Origin: Mimachlamys varia
Lineage: Eukaryota > Mollusca > Bivalvia > Pectinida > Pectinidae
Length of the DNA: 64,000 bases
Direction of reading: 5' to 3'
NCBI GenBank assembly: GCA_947623455.1
Contig: OX392528.1
Span: 572,001-636,000 of the forward strand
Shown here one piece after another: positions 58,540-64,000 of this stretch (its first letter is position 1; each line of letters opens with the position of its first letter). Position numbers and translations under genes: made by a program. The notes below the pieces were generated by a model. The model saw only the letters and a list, made by a program, of their open reading frames with translations, was not told the origin of the DNA and searched no databases.

Positions 58540-59720
58540 ATAATCTCATCAAACACAAGCCCAATCACAGATACTGACATTGTATAACTCCCAGCCCCTC
58601 CAGCTAACAACACACAGGCCCAGTTACAGATACTGACATTGTATAACTCCCGGCCCCTCCGGCTAACAACACACAGGCCCAATCACAGATACTGACATTG
58701 TATAACTCCAAGCCCCTCCAGCTAACATCACACAGGCCCAATCACAGATACTGACATTGTATAACTCCCCGCCCCTCCAGCTAACATCACACAGGCCAAG
58801 TTACAGATACTGACAATGTATAACTCCCAGCCCCTCCGGCTAACAACACACAAGCCCAGTCACAGATACTGACATTGTATAACTCCCGGCCCCTCCAGCT
58901 AACAACACACAGGCCCAATCACAGATACTGACATTGTATAACTCCCGGCCCCTCCAGCTAACAACACACAGGCCCAATCACAGATACTGACATTGTATAA
59001 CTCCCGGCCCCTCCAGCTAACAACACACAGGCCCAATCACAGATACTGACATTGTATAACTCCCCGCCCCTCCAGCTAACAACACACATGCCCAATCACA
59101 GATACTGACATTGTATAACTCCCGGCCCCTCCAGCTAACAACACATAGGTCCAATCAGATACTGACATTGTATAACTCCCGGCCTCTCCGCCTAACAACA
59201 CACAGGCCCAATCACAGATACTGACATTGTATAACTCCCGGCCCCTCCAGCTAACAACACACAGGTCCAATCAGATACTGACATTGTATAACTCCCGGCC
59301 CCTCCAGCTAACAACACACAGGTCCAATCAGATACTGACATTGTATAACTCCCGGCCTCTCCGCCTAACAACACACAGGCCCAATCACAGATACTGACAT
59401 TGTATAACTCCCGGCCCCTCCAGCTAACAACACACAGGTCCAATCAGATACTGACATTGTATAACTCCCGGCCTCTCCGCCTAACAACACACAGGTCCAA
59501 TCAGATACTGACATTGTATAACTCCCGGTCCCTCCGCCTAACAACACACAGGCCCAATCACAGATACTGACATTGTATAACTCCCGGCCCCTCCAGCTAA
59601 CAACACACAGGCCCAATCACAGATACTGACATTGTATAACTCCTGGCCTCTCCGCCTAACAACACACAGGCCCAATCACAGATACTGACATTGTATGACT
59701 CTCGGCCCCTCCGGCTAAAA
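58540..59720. repeat. 59/56-bp minisatellite, about 20 copies
   Basis: The unit is CACAGATACTGACATTGTAT, AACTCCCGGCCCCTCCAGCT and AACAACACACAGGCCCAAT, with a 56-bp subtype (GGTCCAATCAGATACTG). It is GC-richer than its surroundings. Short repetitive ORFs on the minus strand are artefacts. Confidence 0.96.
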
Positions 59721-59974
59721 TTGGTTTATAAGTAGTATTAATCCAGATTGGCCCACATATATCCCCCAGGCCTAATTCTCCCTTTTTTAATCAATAAATA
59801 AGGTTTATTATAAAACACTAGAATAACATATGTTTATAGGCTGACACATATCCATAAGATGTAGATAACAATGATTTCCCCTCATTAAGTCTAATTATCT
59901 ATACCTGGTGTCACAAAGCTAAATATTAGCCACAGAGGAACTCCCTAGCAGAAACTAATCCCGGAGTTACTGTA

Positions 59975-62900
59975 CTGTACTAGGTGTGGTCTGTGCACTA
60001 CTAGGTGTGGTATGTGCACTACTAGGTGTGGTCTGTGCACTACTAGGTGTGGTCTGTGCACTACTAGGTGTGGTCTGTGCACTACTAGGTGTGGTCTGTG
60101 CACTACTTGGTGTGGTCTGTGCACTACTAGGTGTGGTCTATGCACTACTAGGTGTGGTCTGTGCACTACTTGGTGTGGTCTGTGCACTACTTGGTGTGGT
60201 CTGTGCACTACTAGGTGTGGTCTGTGCACCACTAGGTGTGGTATGTGCACTACTAGGTGTGGTCTGTGCACTACTTTGTGTGGTCTGTGCACTTCTAGGT
60301 GTTGTCTGTGCACCACTAGGTGTGGTCTGTGCACTACTTGGTGTGGTCTGTGCACTACTTGGTGTGGTCTGTGCACTACTAGGTGTGGTCTGTGCACTGC
60401 TAGGTGTTGTCTGTGCACTACTTGGTGTGGTCTGTGCACTTCTAGGTGTTGTCTGTGCACTACTAGGTGTGGTCTGTGCACTTCTAGTTGTTGTCTGTGC
60501 ACTACTAGGTGTGGTCTGTGCACTACTAGGTGTGGTCTGTGCACTACTAGGTGTTTTCTGTGCACTACTAGGTGTGGTCTGTGCACTACTAGGTGTTGTC
60601 TGTGCACTACTAGGTGTGGTCTGTGCACTACTAGGTGTGGTCTGTGCACCACTAGGTGTGGTCTGTGCACTACTTTGTGTGGTCTGTGCACCACTAGGTG
60701 TGGTCTGTGCACTACTAGGTGTGGTCTGTGCACTACTAGGTGTGGTCTGTGCACTACTAGGTGTGGTCTGTGCACCACTAGGTGTGGTCTGTGCACCACT
60801 AGGTGTGGTCTGTGCACTACTAGGTGTGGTCTGTGCACTACTAGGTGTGGTCTGTGCACCACTAGGTGTGGTCTGTGCACTACTAGGTGTGGTCTGTGCA
60901 CTACTAGGTGTGGTCTGTGCACCACTAGGTGTGGTCTGTGCACTACTTTGTGTGGTCTGTGCACCACTAGGTGTGGTCTGTGCACTACTAGGTGTGGTCT
61001 GTGCACTACTAGGTGTGGTCTGTGCACTACTAGGTGTGGTCTGTGCACCACTAGGTGTGGTCTGTGCACTACTAGGTGTGGTCTGTGCACTACTAGGTGT
61101 GGTCTGTGCACTACTAGGTGTGGTCTGTGCACCACTAGGTGTGGTCTGTGCACTACTAGGTGTGGTCTGTGCACTACTAGGTGTGGTCTGTGCACCACTA
61201 GGTGTGGTCTGTGCACTACTTTGTGTGGTCTGTGCACTACTTGGTGTGGTCTGTGCACTACTAGGTGTTTTTTGTGCACCACTAGGTGTTGTCTGTGCAC
61301 TACTAGGTGTTGTCTGTGCACTACTAGGTGTGGTCTGTGCACTACTAGGTGTGGTCTGTGCACCACTAGGTGTGGTCTGTGCACTACTAGGTGTGGTCTG
61401 TGCACTACTAGGTGTGGTCTGTGCACTACTAGGTGTGGTCTGTGCACCACTAGGTGTGGTCTGTGCACTACTAGGTGTGGTCTGTGCACTACTAGGTGTG
61501 GTCTGTGCACCACTAGGTGTGGTCTGTGCACTACTGTGTGTGGTCTGTGCACTACTAGGTGTGGTATGTGCACTACTAGGTGTGGTCTGTGCACTACTAG
61601 GTGTGGTCTGTGCACTACTAGGTGTGGTCTGTGCACCACTAGGTGTGGTATGTGCACTACTTTGTGTGGTCTGTGCACTACTTTGTGTGGTCTGTGCACT
61701 TCTAGGTGTTGTCTGTGCACCACTAGGTGTGGTCTGTGCACTACTTGGTGTGGTCTGTGCACTACTAGGTGTGGTCTGTGCACTGCTAGGTGTTGTCTGT
61801 GCACTACTTGGTGTGGTCTGTGCACTTCTAGGTGTTGTCTGTGCACTACTAGGTGTGGTCTGTGCACTTCTAGTTGTTGTCTGTGCACTACTAGGTGTGG
61901 TCTGTGCACTACTAGGTGTGGTCTGTGCACTACTAGGTGTGGTCTGTGCACTACTAGGTGTGGTCTGTGCACTACTAGGTGTTGTCTGTGCACTACTAGG
62001 TGTGGTCTGTGCACCACTAGGTGTGGTCTGTGCACTACTAGGTGTTGTCTGTGCACTACTAGGTGTGGTCTGTGCACTACTAGGTGTGGTCTGTGCACTA
62101 CTAGGTGTTGTCTGTGCACTACTTGGTGTTGTCTGTGCACTACTAGGTGTTGTCTGTGCACTACTAGGTGTTTTCTGTGCACTACTAGGTGTGGTCTGTG
62201 CACTACTAGGTGTGGTATGTGCACTACTAGGTGTGGTCTGTGCACTACTAGGTGTGGTCTGTGCACCACTAGGTGTGGTCTGTGCACTACTTTGTGTGGT
62301 CTGTGCACCACTAGGTGTGGTCTGTGCACTACTAGGTGTGGTCTGTGCACTACTAGGTGTGGTCTGTGCACCACTAGGTGTGGTCTGTGCACTACTAGGT
62401 GTGGTCTGTGCACTACTAGGTGTGGTCTGTGCACTACTAGGTGTGGTCTGTGCACCACTAGGTGTGGTCTGTGCACTACTAGGTGTGGTCTGTGCACTAC
62501 TAGGTGTGGTCTGTGCACCACTAGGTGTGGTCTGTGCACTACTTTGTGTGGTCTGTGCACTACTTGGTGTGGTCTGTGCACTACTAAGTGTTTTTTGTGC
62601 ACCACTAGGTGTTGTCTGTGCACTACTAGGTGTTGTCTGTGCACTACTAGGTGTGGTCTGTGCACTACTAGGTGTGGTCTGTGCACCACTAGGTGTGGTC
62701 TGTGCACTACTAGGTGTGGTCTGTGCACTACTAGGTGTGGTCTGTGCACTACTAGGTGTGGTCTGTGCACTACTAGGTGTGGTCTGTGCACCACTAGGTG
62801 TGGTCTGTGCACTACTAGGTGTGGTCTGTGCACTACTAGGTGTGGTCTGTGCACCACTAGGTGTGGTCTGTGCACTACTTTGTGTGGTCTGTGCACTACT

Positions 62901-64000
62901 AGGTGTGGTATGTGCACTACTAGGTGTGGTCTGTGCACTACTAGGTGTGGTCTGTGCACTACTAGGTGTGGTCTGTGCACCACTAGGTGTGGTCTGTGCA
63001 CTACTAGGTGTGGTCTGTGCACTACTAGGTGTGGTCTGTGCACCACTAGGTGTGGTCTGTGCACTACTTTGTGTGGTCTGTGCACTACTAGGTGTGGTAT
63101 GTGCACTACTAGGTGTGGTCTGTGCACTTCTTGGTGTGGTCTGTGCACTACTAGGTGTTTTCTGTGCACTACTAGGTGTTGTCTGTGCACTACTAGGTGT
63201 GGTCTGTGCACTACTAGGTGTTGTCTGTGCACTACTAGGTGTGGTCTGTGCACTACTAGGTGTTGTCTGTGCACTACTAGGTGTTGTCTGTGCACTACTA
63301 GGTGTTGTCTGTGCACTACTAGGTGTGGTCTGTGCACTACTTGGTGTTGTCTGTGCACTACAAGGTCTGGTCTGTGCACTACTTGGTGTTGTCTGTGCAC
63401 TACAAGGTGTGGTCTGTGCACTACTTGGTGTTGTCTGTGCACTACAAGGTGTGGTCTGTGCACTACTTGGTGTTGTCTGTGCACTACTAGGTGTTGTCTG
63501 TGCACTACTTGGTGTGGTCTGTGCACTACTAGGTGTGGTCTGTGCACTACTAGGTGTTGTCTGTGCACTACTTGGTGTGGTCTGTGCACTACTTGGTGTG
63601 GTCTGTGCACCACTAGATGTGGTCTGTGCACCACTAGGTGTGGTCTGTGCACTACTAGGTGTGGTCTGTGCACTACTAGGTGTGGTCTGTGCACCACTAA
63701 GTGTGGTCTGTGCACTACTTGGTGTGGTCTGTGCACTACTAGGTGTGGTCTGTGCACCACTAGGTGTGGTCTGTGCACCACTAGGTGTGGTCTGTGCACT
63801 ACTTTGTGTGGTCTGTGCACTTTTAGGTGTTGTCTGTGCACCACTAGGTGTGGTCTGTGCACTACTAGGTGTGGTCTGTGCACTACTTGGTGTGGTCTGT
63901 GCACTACTAGGTGTGGTCTGTGCACTACTTGGTGTGGTCTGTGCACTACTAAGTGTTGTCTGTGCACTACTAGGTGTTGTCTGTGCACTACTAGGTGTTG
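59975..64000. repeat. 21-bp minisatellite, about 190 copies, running off the window
   Basis: The unit is GTGCACTACTAGGTGTGGTC plus T, containing the palindrome GTGCAC. As 21 is a multiple of three, the minus strand keeps a 1347-codon frame of VHRPHLV heptads. Base changes are spread over codon positions and the frame carries no start context or domain, so it is treated as non-coding. Rare variants show higher-order duplication: a TTTTTT-bearing unit at 61268 recurs at 62591 (1323 bp, 63 units) and CTTCTAGTTG at 60481 recurs at 61867 (1386 bp, 66 units). Confidence 0.96.

Noticed and set aside
59945..63988. 1347-codon histidine-rich ORF
   Set aside because: Generated by a stop-free 21-bp repeat; ends at the window edge, with only a few non-repeat residues at its C-terminus.

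Overview
The window is nuclear DNA of an animal, most likely a bivalve or another mollusc. The support is AT-rich sequence, spliceosomal introns with GT-AG borders, fragments of two animal genes (a SYT14/16-like atypical synaptotagmin and a KIF16B-like kinesin-3), and two mobile elements built like the bivalve 'pearl'/Helentron-type repeats, with tandem core repeats of 128 and 160 bp. No bacterial-style gene, tRNA, rRNA or CRISPR array is supported. The species call is inference.

Both genes lie on the minus strand, head to tail. The SYT14/16-like gene enters from the right edge. Six exons are visible, in order of transcription: 56003-55669 (linker), 50261-49982 and 49799-49642 (C2A), 35386-35197, 34445-34233 and 33932-33832 (C2B and stop). 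Every exon joins its neighbour in phase, giving 1277 coding bases. Downstream, after about 14 kb of intergenic DNA, the KIF16B-like gene starts with ATG at 19441. It has three exons here (19441-19395, 19279-19210, 14282-14166) covering the N-terminal part of the motor domain. The P-loop exon is not found between 14165 and 1, so the third intron is over 14 kb and leaves the left edge.

Tandem repeats dominate: by hand count about 35 kb of 64 kb (roughly 55 percent) is minisatellite, in about 20 arrays with units of 21 to 75 bp. The largest are 1132-6987 (28 bp), 19858-23757 (60/62 bp), 28515-30705 (35 bp), 35622-39672 (55/56 bp), 40150-43790 (50 bp, interrupted), 46728-49684 (50 bp), 51900-55440 (39 bp) and 59975-64000 (21 bp). 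Almost all long open reading frames in the window are by-products of these arrays. Several arrays contain higher-order block duplications (1988, 1323-1386, 1046 and 450 bp).

The most unusual observation is that several arrays are anchored on exon edges. The 50-bp array at 46728-49684 is the last 43 coding bases of C2A exon 2 plus its splice donor, repeated about 59 times into the intron. A 46-bp array repeats the splice acceptor of C2A exon 1. A 36-bp array repeats the acceptor of C2B exon 2. A 120-bp duplication repeats the acceptor and first 24 coding bases of the last exon. Weaker cases occur at KIF16B-like exon 3 and at the C2B exon 2 donor. The result is long series of decoy splice sites beside real ones.

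Other mobile DNA includes a MITE with TAA target duplications (14730-15535), a second long-inverted-repeat element (9640-10301), two foldback structures (13660-14072 and 24777-24929), a relic transposon zinc finger (13327-13560) and the paired core-repeat elements at 42157-43379 and 43842-44695.
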